From positions 482,501-546,500 of the forward strand of contig NZ_CP058235.1 in the NCBI RefSeq assembly GCF_013388295.1: a stretch of DNA of 64,000 bases. Reading direction: 5' to 3'. The notes under the pieces are model-generated. The model worked only from the letters and a program-made list of their open reading frames with translations, made no database searches and was not told where the DNA came from. Positions 21,442-31,057 of the stretch are shown here, one piece after another. Position numbers and translations under genes: made by a program. This DNA is from Bartonella alsatica. Its GTDB lineage: Bacteria; Pseudomonadota; Alphaproteobacteria; Rhizobiales; Rhizobiaceae. Positions within the stretch are counted from its first letter, which is position 1. Every line of letters starts with the position of its first letter.

Positions 21442-22473
21442 ATGAGTTTTAAAGTTGCAGTTGTCGGCGCAACCGGAAATGTTGGTCGTGAAATGCTAAC
21501 AATTCTGGAAGAACGCGGTTTTCCTGCTCACGAAATAATTCCTTTAGCATCACGACGCTCATTAGGGCAAACTGTTTCTTATGGTGAAAAAACTTTAAAA
21601 GTAAAAGCACTTGATACGTACGATTTTTCCGATATAGACCTATGCCTGATGTCTGCAGGGGGAAAAATTTCCAAAGAATATGCCCCTAAAATCAGTGCGG
21701 CTAATTGTGTCGTGATTGATAACTCATCCACTTGGCGTTACGATTCCAGTATCCCTTTGATTGTCCCAGAAGTTAATGCACAAGCCATTGGAGGATTTTC
21801 CAAGCGCAATATTATAGCCAACCCCAATTGTTCCACAATTCAACTTGTCTTAGCTTTAAAACCTCTCCATGATGCTGCTATCATCAAACGCGTTGTTGTG
21901 TCCACTTATCAATCGGTTTCAGGAGCTGGTAAAGAAGGGATGGATGAACTCTTTGAACAATCACGGGCAGTTTTTGTTGCAGATCCAATTACATCAAAGA
22001 AATTCACCAAACGTATTGCTTTTAATGTCATTCCCCATATCGATGTTTTCATGGAAGACGGTTATACGAAAGAAGAATGGAAAATGATGGTTGAAACGAA
22101 AAAAATTCTTGATCCTAAAATTAAATTAACAGCCACTGCTGTTCGGGTTCCCGTCTTTATCGGTCATGCTGAAGCCGTGCATGTCGAATTTGAAAAACCT
22201 CTAAGTGCCCATGAAGCACAGGAACTTTTACGCAATGCGCCTGGATGCCAGCTTATTGATAAACACGAAGATGGTGGCTACATAACTCCTTATGAAGGAA
22301 CTGGTGAAGATGACACATTTATTAGCCGTGTTCGTGAAGATATCACTGTTGAAAATGGTTTAGCTTTCTGGATTGTTGCTGACAATTTAAGAAAAGGTGC
22401 AGCATTAAATGCAGTTCAAATTGCTGAATTACTTATTTCTCGTAATTTAATAAGACCTAAGTCAGCGACTTAA
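21442..22473 (+). CDS. asd: Aspartate-semialdehyde dehydrogenase
   Basis: A 343-residue NADP enzyme converting aspartyl phosphate to aspartate semialdehyde, the branch point to lysine/diaminopimelate, threonine and methionine. The N-terminal nucleotide motif is VAVVGATGNVGREML, and the catalytic cysteine is Cys130 in NPNCSTIQL. I start at ATG 21442 because it has AGGAG 9 nt upstream and begins exactly at the family N-terminus (MSFKVAVVGATG). The frame is open further back to a TTG at 21400 without a matching signal. It is monocistronic here. Confidence 0.96.
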   Translation: MSFKVAVVGATGNVGREMLTILEERGFPAHEIIPLASRRSLGQTVSYGEKTLKVKALDTYDFSDIDLCLMSAGGKISKEYAPKISAANCVVIDNSSTWRYDSSIPLIVPEVNAQAIGGFSKRNIIANPNCSTIQLVLALKPLHDAAIIKRVVVSTYQSVSGAGKEGMDELFEQSRAVFVADPITSKKFTKRIAFNVIPHIDVFMEDGYTKEEWKMMVETKKILDPKIKLTATAVRVPVFIGHAEAVHVEFEKPLSAHEAQELLRNAPGCQLIDKHEDGGYITPYEGTGEDDTFISRVREDITVENGLAFWIVADNLRKGAALNAVQIAELLISRNLIRPKSAT

Positions 22474-22510
22474 ATAAAAAGCAACATGCCTCACGCTACT
22501 GTATTTTTTT

Positions 22511-22597
22511 CCTGCCATCTCAATAACAGTGTCTACCCTTATAACCAGTTCCTTGAAAAGAAGATCATAGGTGGTACTGGTTTCTTTATTGAGCAGG
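22511..22597. repeat. Large imperfect stem-loop between convergent genes
   Basis: CCTGC...CTCAATAA (22511-22526) pairs with TTATTGAGCAGG (22586-22597), and inside it AACCAGT (22543-22549) pairs with ACTGGTT (22576-22582). It lies between the asd stop and the convergent SH3 gene and overlaps the latter's final codons, so a bidirectional terminator or transcript-end structure is likely. Confidence 0.5.
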
Positions 22598-23209
22598 ATA
22601 TGTTACAATACGATAACGGTTTTCATTGCGTTCAAAGTTTCTGAAATTGACGCTATCAGGAAAAAAAGGATTATAAGCAGTCACGTGTTTTACAGATACA
22701 TCATGCGTCTTCGGTGAGGGATTTAAAATTGTCCGTTCATCCCTTTTTTTTACACCTGTTGAATCGATAATCACATCTGTTCTGTACAGTTTTTGCACTT
22801 TTTTTTGCATTTTTTGAGGTACAGTAATTGTCTTAAAACCAGCGTTATTTCGCTTCATTTTTCCCTGCTGTGCTTTTATCATAGAGTTTAGCTCCATACG
22901 CATAGGTGCAAAAGAAATTATAGGGACGTTTTTAACATTTAAATAATGCGCAGACGTCCAACCAGCTCTTCCATTATAGTAAAGTGAGCACCAATTCTTA
23001 TTGGAGAGACAGCCATTAATTAACACTTTTGCGCCAGTTGGGATTGTTGCAATAGCTTTATAAGTTATAGCTGGACCTGTGCGTAAAATTACATGACCTG
23101 TTGTTACACGAGCAACTGTCCCAGCACTTACATTAGAAGCAAATACTCCAACCCCTAATCCACCAAAAGATAAAATCATTGCAGTTGATAAAAAATTCTT
23201 CTTTAACAT
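22586..23209 (-). CDS. Exported SH3-domain (SH3b) protein
   Basis: A 207-residue protein with a probable signal peptide (residues 1-29, ending FASNVSAG). A bacterial SH3 domain follows at about 30-92: VILRTGPAITYKAIATIPTG, then GCLSNKNWCSLYYNGRAGW. The rest is a basic, low-complexity tail with no known domain. SH3b domains often bind peptidoglycan or cell-wall peptides, so a periplasmic, envelope-related role is plausible but not shown. The two cysteines in GCLSNKNWC could form a disulfide. It converges with asd. Confidence 0.8.
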   Translation of the reverse strand: MLKKNFLSTAMILSFGGLGVGVFASNVSAGTVARVTTGHVILRTGPAITYKAIATIPTGAKVLINGCLSNKNWCSLYYNGRAGWTSAHYLNVKNVPIISFAPMRMELNSMIKAQQGKMKRNNAGFKTITVPQKMQKKVQKLYRTDVIIDSTGVKKRDERTILNPSPKTHDVSVKHVTAYNPFFPDSVNFRNFERNENRYRIVTYPAQ

Positions 23210-23722
23210 TCTCTCTTATTCCTCTTCTATAGTGTAAGAAGCCTCCAATTTGCTACACACCAAATAAAGTGGTGACCAATTCATTATTTCCTTCAAAGAC
23301 CCACCATATTTAGAAAAAAGCTTTCTTACTTTGTTCCCGATCGCCTTATACACACAGCCCATTGTTCTGATTGCAGGATTCACCCCATAGGTACACTAGT
23401 TTCAAAGACGTAATTTGATCGCTTGCTTATAACGAAACCAAGCATCACTTAGAAAAGTTTTGAAAGCACTATTGGTTCCCTCAAAAATTATTGTAACATG
23501 AGAGCGTGTGCTTAAATTTGGAAGCAAGGATTCCTGCTCATGCATGTTGTTTACACGAAAATGCTTACAATATAAAAAATAATATTATTTTGAATAAAAA
23601 TGATTGAATATTCTATTAAGCTTTTATACTGTTAAACTCCTTAGAAATAATATAGAGTATATTGGATCCTTCCTCAAAAATCTCTTGGAAAACTTAGAAA
23701 AGAAAAAGAAAGACAAACACAC
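23210..23722. other. Spacer upstream of metQ
   Basis: No riboswitch is recognised. On the minus strand 23545-23402 encodes a 47-residue frame starting MHEQESLLPNLSTRS, without a good Shine-Dalgarno sequence. It may be a gene fragment. Confidence 0.35.
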
Positions 23723-24541
23723 ATGCGATTATATAACTTATCTTGGAGTGTATCTATAAAATTACTCCTTTTTTTCTTTACATTTTTCTTATCAACTACT
23801 TTTTCCATAGCAGGAGACAAATCAAAAATAAAACTTGGTATTATGGAAGGACATGAAGCGACTATTTGGAAAGTCGCTGCCGAACAAGCTAAAAAAACTG
23901 GTTTAGACATTGAACTCGTTTATTTCTCTGATTACGCTCTGCCTAACGATGCTGTTAATGCAGGAGAGATTGATGCAAATGCTTTTCAGCACACACCTTA
24001 TCTTAATAATCAAATTGAACAGCGTGGTTACAAACTTTCAGTTGTCGGATATACATTTCTTACCCCAATTGGTGTTTATTCCCACAAGATCAAGGATATA
24101 AAAGAATTACAAAATAGAGCAGATGTTGGTATTCCCAATGACCCATCAAATGGTGGAAGAGCTTTGCTTCTTCTCAATTCTCTAGGCCTCATTAAATTAA
24201 AAGATGCTCATGATATTCTTGCGTCACCACTTGATATCATTGAAAATCCTAAAAACTTAAAAATCCGCGAATTGGATGCTGGTATTTTAGGAGGTGCAAT
24301 CGATGATTTTGATATTGCAATTATAAATACAAATTGGGCTTTGGTATCTAGATTAAACTTACAAAAAGATGCCATTGCCTGGGAAAAAGCTGAAAATAAC
24401 CCTTATAATAATATCATCGTCGTACGTACCGCCGACAAAGATGAGCCCTGGGTTAAAAAATTGGTTGCTGCCTACAATAGTGAACCGGTTCGGATAAAAA
24501 TTAAAGAAATTTTTGGTACAACAGCCCAAACATCTTGGTAA
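23723..24541 (+). CDS. metQ: MetQ-type methionine-binding protein (NlpA family) of an ABC importer
   Basis: A 272-residue periplasmic substrate-binding protein. A hydrophobic signal sequence (residues ~1-30, ending TTFSIAG) precedes the family body: KLGIMEGHEATIWKVAAEQA, DANAFQHTPYLNNQ, VGIPNDPSNGGRALLLLNS and GAIDDFDIAIINTNWAL. Unlike most MetQ/NlpA proteins it contains no cysteine at all, so it cannot be lipid-anchored in the usual way and is probably a free periplasmic protein. It is followed 7 nt later by metN and then metI. The likely ligand is L- or D-methionine, by family. Confidence 0.92.
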   Translation: MRLYNLSWSVSIKLLLFFFTFFLSTTFSIAGDKSKIKLGIMEGHEATIWKVAAEQAKKTGLDIELVYFSDYALPNDAVNAGEIDANAFQHTPYLNNQIEQRGYKLSVVGYTFLTPIGVYSHKIKDIKELQNRADVGIPNDPSNGGRALLLLNSLGLIKLKDAHDILASPLDIIENPKNLKIRELDAGILGGAIDDFDIAIINTNWALVSRLNLQKDAIAWEKAENNPYNNIIVVRTADKDEPWVKKLVAAYNSEPVRIKIKEIFGTTAQTSW

Positions 24542-24548
24542 TTTTTGA

Positions 24549-25583
24549 ATGGAAAAACCCGCTCTTATTTCTTTAAAAAACATCAGCCGTTGTTATAACA
24601 AGACGACTGGCACTCTAGCAGTTGATAATCTATCCTTGAATGTCTATGCGGGTGAAATTCTTGGCATTATCGGACGCAGTGGAGCAGGAAAATCAACACT
24701 TATTCGCTGTTTAAATGGATTAGAAAAAATTGATGCAGGGGACATCCTTTTTGAGGGAATAAATATTTCAAATTTATCCGAGACAGAATGGGCGCCTTAC
24801 CGTCAACGTATTGGAATGATTTTTCAACATTTCAATCTTTTATCATCACAAAATATTCTTAATAATATCGCACTACCACTTAAATTAGCAGGCATAAACA
24901 AAAAACAACGTCACAAACGTGCCCTTGAACTCATTGAACTGGTAGGATTATGTGGTAAAGAATATTGTTATCCGTCAGAACTATCAGGAGGGCAAAAACA
25001 ACGCGTTGGGATTGCACGCTCTCTAGCCGCTAATCCTAAAATATTGTTATCAGATGAAGCTACTTCTGCTCTTGACCCTGAAACAACACAATCTATTCTA
25101 GAGCTTCTCGCCGATATTAATAACCGTCTTAATCTTACCATTGTACTGATTACCCACGAAATGGAAGTTGTACGCTCCATTGCGCATCGTGTTGTTGTCC
25201 TTAATCAAGGACGTATTGTAGAAGAAGGACGTGTAAAAGATATTTTTACTTCACCACAAGATGATACAACCATTGCCATGCTCAAACTTGTCACTCCACA
25301 ACTTCCTGAAAAATTTGCAAAAAATCTTAAACCCATAGGCAAAGAAGCTGTCATTGAAATCAATATTGCAGGTGCAATTGCTCAACAACCTTTTCTCAAT
25401 CTTCTGGAAGATGAAACCGGTTTAAGAGCACGTATTTTGCATGGTGGCATTGATACAGTCCAAGGAGAAACTATCGGGCGATTATTCTTAGGTCTGCCCG
25501 CCCCAGATAAAGAATCTTTAGAAAAAGCCATTCAGTGGTTGACCGAAAAAGGACGCTATTGTGAGGTTCTAGGTTATGTTTAA
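24549..25583 (+). CDS. metN: MetN, ATP-binding subunit of the methionine ABC importer
   Basis: A 344-residue ATPase. The Walker A motif is GRSGAGKST (Lys48), the ABC signature LSGGQKQR and the Walker B motif ILLSDEATSALD. A C-terminal NIL domain (about residues 265-340) is expected to bind methionine and inhibit transport when internal methionine is high, as known for MetN. The gene starts 7 nt after metQ and overlaps metI by 8 nt. Confidence 0.96.
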   Translation: MEKPALISLKNISRCYNKTTGTLAVDNLSLNVYAGEILGIIGRSGAGKSTLIRCLNGLEKIDAGDILFEGINISNLSETEWAPYRQRIGMIFQHFNLLSSQNILNNIALPLKLAGINKKQRHKRALELIELVGLCGKEYCYPSELSGGQKQRVGIARSLAANPKILLSDEATSALDPETTQSILELLADINNRLNLTIVLITHEMEVVRSIAHRVVVLNQGRIVEEGRVKDIFTSPQDDTTIAMLKLVTPQLPEKFAKNLKPIGKEAVIEINIAGAIAQQPFLNLLEDETGLRARILHGGIDTVQGETIGRLFLGLPAPDKESLEKAIQWLTEKGRYCEVLGYV

Positions 25584-26235
25584 TGTTCTTTCTCACGAAC
25601 TCCCCAATGCCGTTTTTGATACAGTATTGATGACGTTAAGTGCCTCTTTAATGGCCCTTATTATAGGGCTTCCACTTGGTCTTCTACTTTATACAACTGC
25701 ACCTAGAGGGATCTTTGCCTCATGTCTTATCAATCGTCCTTTGAGCATTATCATTGATGGCATTCGTGCCATTCCTTTTATTATTCTTGCATTTTACCTT
25801 CTCCCTATTACGCGTATGGTTTTAGGAAGAGGTGTGGGAATGTCTTCTGTAATCTTTGTACTCACAATTTCAGCTATTCCTTTTTATGCAAGAATGGCAG
25901 AACTCTCTTTTAAAACAGTTGAAAGTGGTCTCATTGAAGCTGTTCGCTCCATGGGAGCAACTCGTCTTCAAATTATTAGGTACGTTCTTATTCCTGAAGC
26001 ACTCCCTAGTTTGATCACAGGTTTTACGGTCATGGTCATTTCGCTTATCGGAGCCACTTCACTTGCTGGATATCTTGGTGGAGGTGGTTTGGGCGACATG
26101 GCGATCCGCTACGGTTATCAACGTTATAATACCTCAATTATGACAACAGTTATTATTCTTTTGATTATTCTTAATGTCATTATCCAATGGGCTTCGGATA
26201 AAATTGTACAGACACTTGACAAAACAAAGCATTAA
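25576..26235 (+). CDS. metI: MetI, permease subunit of the methionine ABC importer
   Basis: A 219-residue inner-membrane protein with five predicted helices, the standard MetI size. The EAA loop that contacts MetN reads EAVRSMGATRLQIIRYVLIP. The start overlaps the metN stop by 8 nt. Gene order metQ-metN-metI differs from E. coli (metNIQ) but is common in Alphaproteobacteria. Confidence 0.96.
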   Translation: MFNVLSHELPNAVFDTVLMTLSASLMALIIGLPLGLLLYTTAPRGIFASCLINRPLSIIIDGIRAIPFIILAFYLLPITRMVLGRGVGMSSVIFVLTISAIPFYARMAELSFKTVESGLIEAVRSMGATRLQIIRYVLIPEALPSLITGFTVMVISLIGATSLAGYLGGGGLGDMAIRYGYQRYNTSIMTTVIILLIILNVIIQWASDKIVQTLDKTKH

Positions 26236-26240
26236 AAAAT

Positions 26241-26720
26241 TTAAGAATTTGAATACTTCTCCCCAACCATAGTAAGAATAAGCCACTGAGCAGAGAGAGC
26301 TGGCTTTTTAAAGTTCTCAATTTCTACCGTCACCTCATAATGAAAAACAACCCGGCCAGAAGGACGAATATCAGCATCATTTAAAACAAAACGAGCTCGC
26401 ACCCGAGTACCCGTTTTCACAGGGCTTATAAAGCGTATTTTATCAAAACCATAATTAATTCCCATTGTTGTACCTTCCAACTCTGGAAGAGCCTCATAAG
26501 CTAGAGTAGACAAAAGTGATAATGTTAAAAAACCATGAGCGATAGTACCACCAAAAGATGTTTTTTTAGCCTTTTCCTCATCTACGTGGATCCATTGATG
26601 ATCATCTGTTGCACATGCAAATTGATTAATCATATCCTGCGTAACAAGACGCCATTGCGATAATCCTACTTCCTTCCCAACAAAATTGGCTACATCTTGT
26701 ACTGTTATTTTTCGCTGCAT
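26241..26720 (-). CDS. MaoC-like (R)-specific hydratase/dehydratase
   Basis: A 159-residue hot-dog-fold protein. The hydratase-2 motif is visible as FACATDDHQWIHVDEEKAKK followed by GGTIAHGFLTLSLLS, with the Asp/His catalytic pair in place. Such enzymes hydrate enoyl-CoA or similar thioesters; the actual substrate is unknown. It converges with metI, leaving only 5 nt between the stops. Confidence 0.9.
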   Translation of the reverse strand: MQRKITVQDVANFVGKEVGLSQWRLVTQDMINQFACATDDHQWIHVDEEKAKKTSFGGTIAHGFLTLSLLSTLAYEALPELEGTTMGINYGFDKIRFISPVKTGTRVRARFVLNDADIRPSGRVVFHYEVTVEIENFKKPALSAQWLILTMVGEKYSNS

Positions 26721-26886
26721 AACGCCATTCCTGTTTTATTTGCTAAAAACTGATACGCCCTCTTGCTTTTATAGAACTCATTGATTAGAGCAATCAATAA
26801 TAAAAGATAAACTGTCTTAAAAGCAAACGCGCCTTATGAGAAGGAAAATATTTTTTCAGCAACGTAATTTTAAATAGGAAAAAATA

Positions 26887-28224
26887 ATGGCAAGCAATGT
26901 CAGTCTAACGGGTTTAGCGCGTGATTTGAAACGACACGCAGAAAACCACCAGCCTATACGTATTGGACTGATTGGCTGTGGAGAAATGGGAACAGATTTG
27001 CTGTCAAGTATTGCACATATGGACGGCATAACAATTGCAGCTGTTGCCACCCGAACACCATCCCGTGTTTTTGATGCTGCAGCACTAGCCTATGGCGAAG
27101 ATGGGCATGTACGTGAAATCAAAAATAGCAATGCCCTAACCCAAGCCATTGAAAAAAATTTAATTGCTGCCACAGACGATATTGATCTCGTTTTGCGCCA
27201 TGAACAAATTGATATTATAGTTGATGCAACAGGCTATCCTGAAGCTGGTGCAGAAATTGGTTTCAAAACGTTTGAAAATAACAAACATCTTGTCACAATG
27301 AATGTTGAAACAGATGTTACAATTGGCGCTTATTTAAAACATGAAGCGGAAAAACGAGGCCTCATTTATACACTTGGCGCAGGTGATGAACCTACTTCCT
27401 GTATGGAACTCATTGAATTTGTCTCAGCACTTGGACATAAAATTGTTGCAGCAGGTAAAGGCAAAAACAATCCACTTATTTTTGATGCTACACCTGATAC
27501 TTATGAAGAAGAAGCATTACAACGTAATATGAATGTTCGCATGCTTGTTGAATTTATTGATGGTTCCAAAACAATGGTTGAAATGGCTGCGATTGCCAAT
27601 GCCACAGGCCTCCTTCCTGACTGCCCAGGAATGCATGGTCCACAAGCTTCTCTCCAAGATTTAAGCAAAGTCCTTATCCCTAAACGGGATGGTGGTATTT
27701 TAAATAAAGATGGTGTTGTGGATTATTCGACAGGTCAAGGAGTTTCTCCAGGCGTTTTTGTGATCGCAGAAATAACGCATCCGCGTTTACGCGAACGTAT
27801 GGAGGACTTAAAAATTGGTCAAGGTCCTTATTTTACCTTTCACCGGCCCTATCATTTAACGGCAATGGAAGTTCCATTAACCTGTGCACGTATCATGCTT
27901 TATGGCAAAAAAGATATGGTGCCACTTAATACTCCAGTAGTAGAAGTTTGTGCTGTTGCCAAAAAAGATTTATATCCTGGTGATCAGTTAGATTTTATTG
28001 GACTTTACAGTTATCGTGCTTGGATAATGAGCACTTCAGAAGCACAAGCGCACCATGCCATTCCTTGTGGCCTCCTAGAAAGAGCAAGAGTTACAGCTAA
28101 GATTAAAAAGAACGAACTTATTACAGTGCATAATACTGCTATTCGAAAGGACCAATGGATTGCACATCTTCGTACCAAACAAGATCTTTTGCTTAATTAT
28201 AGTAAATCGTCTACCCGCGCATGA
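26887..28224 (+). CDS. NAD(P)-binding oxidoreductase with C-terminal SAF domain (homoserine-dehydrogenase-like)
   Basis: A 445-residue protein. The N-terminal Rossmann domain has GLIGCGEMGTDLLSSI, with IVDATGYPEAGAEIG further in. The middle (YTLGAGDEPTSCMELIEFVS) resembles homoserine-dehydrogenase-like catalytic domains, and the C-terminus (about residues 345-430) is a SAF domain containing VAKKDLYPGDQLDFIGLYSY. Members of this family are often annotated as homoserine dehydrogenase-like or SAF proteins. The true substrate, probably a sugar acid or similar hydroxy compound, cannot be read from the sequence. It has its own start with no operon partner. Confidence 0.8.
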   Translation: MASNVSLTGLARDLKRHAENHQPIRIGLIGCGEMGTDLLSSIAHMDGITIAAVATRTPSRVFDAAALAYGEDGHVREIKNSNALTQAIEKNLIAATDDIDLVLRHEQIDIIVDATGYPEAGAEIGFKTFENNKHLVTMNVETDVTIGAYLKHEAEKRGLIYTLGAGDEPTSCMELIEFVSALGHKIVAAGKGKNNPLIFDATPDTYEEEALQRNMNVRMLVEFIDGSKTMVEMAAIANATGLLPDCPGMHGPQASLQDLSKVLIPKRDGGILNKDGVVDYSTGQGVSPGVFVIAEITHPRLRERMEDLKIGQGPYFTFHRPYHLTAMEVPLTCARIMLYGKKDMVPLNTPVVEVCAVAKKDLYPGDQLDFIGLYSYRAWIMSTSEAQAHHAIPCGLLERARVTAKIKKNELITVHNTAIRKDQWIAHLRTKQDLLLNYSKSSTRA

Positions 28225-28479
28225 ATGAACTCTTGTATCCTTCCAATACAAAACAACCACATACCGTCAAAATAACCGAAACTCCTAATTTTAAAAAAAG
28301 AAGAACTAACTGGATAGTTTTATATTTATTTACAGATCCATATTAAAATAAACTAAATTGTCCTCAATATAAAATTCCCCCCCTTCTTCACTAGAGCATA
28401 AACTCTTTCAAATATCGATCTTTTAAAAAGAATATGATGATTAACAAATCTACCAATGAAATAGATAAACTACCCAGTT

Positions 28480-28818
28480 TTAAACTATTATCCCCATAAG
28501 TGATGCTAGAGCAGTAAGTAGATTACCCTTGTATAAAGCGAAGAAAGCTGAAGCAATACCAAAAATACCCCAAAATGCTACAAACAAAGTTACACTTACT
28601 TTTTCAACTTTACCATAAACGGCTCCGCTCTTTTCTCCAACGCTGTAATCTAGAACAGGAATATCTATCGCTCCAATCCTTGCATTTTTCCCTTCTACCG
28701 CAATAGCTCTATTATATTGAGATAAATCCTTTACAACATTTGCCTTAATGGCTACAGTTTGCATAAAACAAAGAATAACTGCTATAAAAATACGTAAACA
28801 CACAAATTTTTTAAACAT
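28480..28818 (-). CDS. Small exported membrane protein, VirB2/TrbC-like topology
   Basis: A 112-residue protein. Residues 1-26 form a strong signal peptide (ending QTVAIKA), then a hydrophilic stretch, then hydrophobic segments at about 75-95 (VTLFVAFWGIFGIASAFFAL) and 98-112 (NLLTALASLMGIIV) that reach the C-terminus. This layout resembles type IV secretion pilins of the VirB2/TrbC/TrwL kind, but I see no diagnostic motif and no T4SS genes nearby. Its promoter closely matches those of the autotransporter cluster. Confidence 0.6.
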   Translation of the reverse strand: MFKKFVCLRIFIAVILCFMQTVAIKANVVKDLSQYNRAIAVEGKNARIGAIDIPVLDYSVGEKSGAVYGKVEKVSVTLFVAFWGIFGIASAFFALYKGNLLTALASLMGIIV

Positions 28819-28925
28819 ATATTATTTCACTCTTCTTTTTATTAATAAAAAATTGAAAAAATATTCAACAATATAAAAAATAAATTTGTATTTAAAATTA
28901 CTATAACATGGACACTACAATAAAA

Positions 28926-28954
28926 CATATAACACATTATGTGGTATATGTAAA
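28926..28954 (-). promoter_or_regulatory. Promoter of the small exported protein
   Basis: Minus strand: TTTACA (28949-28954), 17-nt spacer, TATATG (28926-28931), about 105 nt upstream of the start codon. It shares the CTTTACA -35 box with the autotransporter promoters. Confidence 0.5.
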
Positions 28955-30301
28955 GATATAATTAAAAACTTAAAAAAATAATAGTGATAAAATAATCTAA
29001 GTATTATAACCTATATTATTAAAAATTTTACTGAATAAAAGTAAACACTATTAGATACCCTTACCACATTATCTTCGCCAAAAGCTTTGAGAACACCCAT
29101 TTAAGCACAAAAAAAATAACAAATTCATCAAAAAATTTTAGAAGCAAATCACAAATAAAAGAATTTAAAACTATTTTTCCTCTTTTTTATTAAATTCAAA
29201 AGAATATATTATTATGATAAGATATTCACTTATAAATATAATTTATAATTTTCTATATTAAGTGAGAGTACCGAATATAGGAACTCTTTCTCATTTGAAC
29301 CCTTTTGATTTAGAATTAGAAAAAACTGTTAACTCGTACAACATAGAAGAGTTGATTTTAGATAAAGCCACTAAAATAAAGATTCCATATGCCTTTTATA
29401 AACCATTTAAATTAAAAGTGGATATAAAATTAAGATGGTTCATTAATTATACGTTAGAACCATTCTGCATTCTAAAATTGTTTTTCAATATGCAGGACAG
29501 CTCCTTCTATTAACCTGTTAGAGTATTTAAAATAACAAATATTACACCATCAAAAAATATAAGTATCAAAAATAATTTTATATAAAAATCAATATCTTAC
29601 AAACAGTATACACCATGATAACGCAAAGGATCTACGTTCTTAGCCATCTACCTTAACTGTTATATTTTGCAGAAGAACATATAATCGCCTTTCCACCATA
29701 CTAACTTTAACCAAACTTCCCTCAAATTATCCTACCCATTATGTCAATTTCTTTCATGTTCTCCCCCTCTCTCAAAAAATTGAGAATATGCTGTTAGAAG
29801 CGTTTGATCCAACAAACATTTTCACTATTTTGACAGATTCATACATGCACTTTCAACATCTCAGATGTCCCGAGGAAAAAAAGATAGGAATAACTTACTC
29901 TTCTATTCCTTGTTTTTTACCTCCTAACAGCACAATTGGCTCAGTCGTAGCTACATCTAAATTTGCATTTTAAACGGATAGAATAGAATTTATTTTGAAC
30001 TTCGTAATGTGAATTATTCTATAATTCCTAGATATGAACTAAAAAAAACAAGAGAACTTACTAGAAAATCTTACAAAATATGCTTAATCCTTAAATTGAG
30101 AACACAATATTATTCATTAAAAATTCAAATAAGCTTTCAATGATATAACACCATTTTAACAAAGTTTCCTTCTCTATTGTATACATATCTGATGTGTAAA
30201 CGCTCTGAGATTTGCCTTTTTTTGATATATAGATTAAATTAGTAGAAATAACCCCACTATGTTAGCCTCTCTATATCTGTTGATTTTTTAGGCAATAAAT
30301 T
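28955..30301. other. Non-coding, decayed spacer
   Basis: About 1.3 kb, extremely AT-rich at first. Frames at 29262-29513 (83 codons, GTG start) and 29788-29973 are not convincing as genes, though the second continues upstream in frame and may be a gene fragment of unknown type. Confidence 0.45.
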
Positions 30302-31045
30302 ATGATACCGGATATGCCTTTTCTTGCTCTTTTGCCCTTAGGTGCACACGAGTATCATGGAAATCATCTTCCTTTTGAAACTGACTGGATAATTGCGGAA
30401 GCTTTTGCAAAAGCACTTACTTTACAAACGGACACCCAATTCCCTATTGAACTTTTACCGGTTGAAAAAATTGGCTATTCAGTAGAACATATGGGTGCTA
30501 CTGGCACACAAACGCTCACTTTTTCTGACGCTATAGAACGGTGGATAAACATTGGTGAAAACTGCTATCGTAAAGGTATAAAGCGTTTTCTTCTTCTCAA
30601 TGCCCACGGTGGAAATTCACCCTTAATGAGTATTGTTATCACCGAATTACGAAGACGTTTTTCAATGCTCGCAGTAGCGACAAGTTGTTATCGTTTTGGC
30701 CTACCGCAAGGTTTAATGAAACCTTCTCAATACCATCTTGATATCCATGGAGGTTTTATCGAGACCTCTTTAATGCTTTATTTAGCACCCGAAAAAGTAC
30801 ATATGGAGAAAGCAGAAAATTTTCATAATAAGCAAGCTGATATAATGACCAACTATCAGTATTTACGCGCTTATGGTCCTCATGCCTTTGGATGGACAAT
30901 GCGTGATCTTAATTCGCAGGGAGCAGCAGGCAATGCAAGTGAAGCAACAGCGCAAGCCGGTGAAGCAATTTTCTCTCATGTTCTTTGCGGGCTTCGTGGT
31001 TTACTTGATGATATCAATCGTTTTACAATAAACACATTATGCTAA
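30302..31045 (+). CDS. Creatininase family protein (amidohydrolase-like)
   Basis: A 247-residue protein of the creatininase fold, metal-dependent amide hydrolases including creatininase and mycofactocin/riboflavin-pathway relatives. Metal ligands are visible in LPLGAHEYHGNHLPFETDW, LLNAHGGNSP and DIHGGFIETSLMLY. A TAA two codons upstream of the ATG fixes the start, so the usual short N-terminal lead (ELS/WPE-type residues) is missing; this may be a natural short form or slight truncation. It is followed 12 nt later by a CobW-type GTPase, suggesting one transcript. Confidence 0.85.
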   Translation: MIPDMPFLALLPLGAHEYHGNHLPFETDWIIAEAFAKALTLQTDTQFPIELLPVEKIGYSVEHMGATGTQTLTFSDAIERWINIGENCYRKGIKRFLLLNAHGGNSPLMSIVITELRRRFSMLAVATSCYRFGLPQGLMKPSQYHLDIHGGFIETSLMLYLAPEKVHMEKAENFHNKQADIMTNYQYLRAYGPHAFGWTMRDLNSQGAAGNASEATAQAGEAIFSHVLCGLRGLLDDINRFTINTLC

Positions 31046-31057
31046 AAAGGCGCAACC

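Noticed and set aside
23210..23722. Possible SAM riboswitch before metQ
   Set aside because: I could not find the conserved core or pairing of any SAM riboswitch class.
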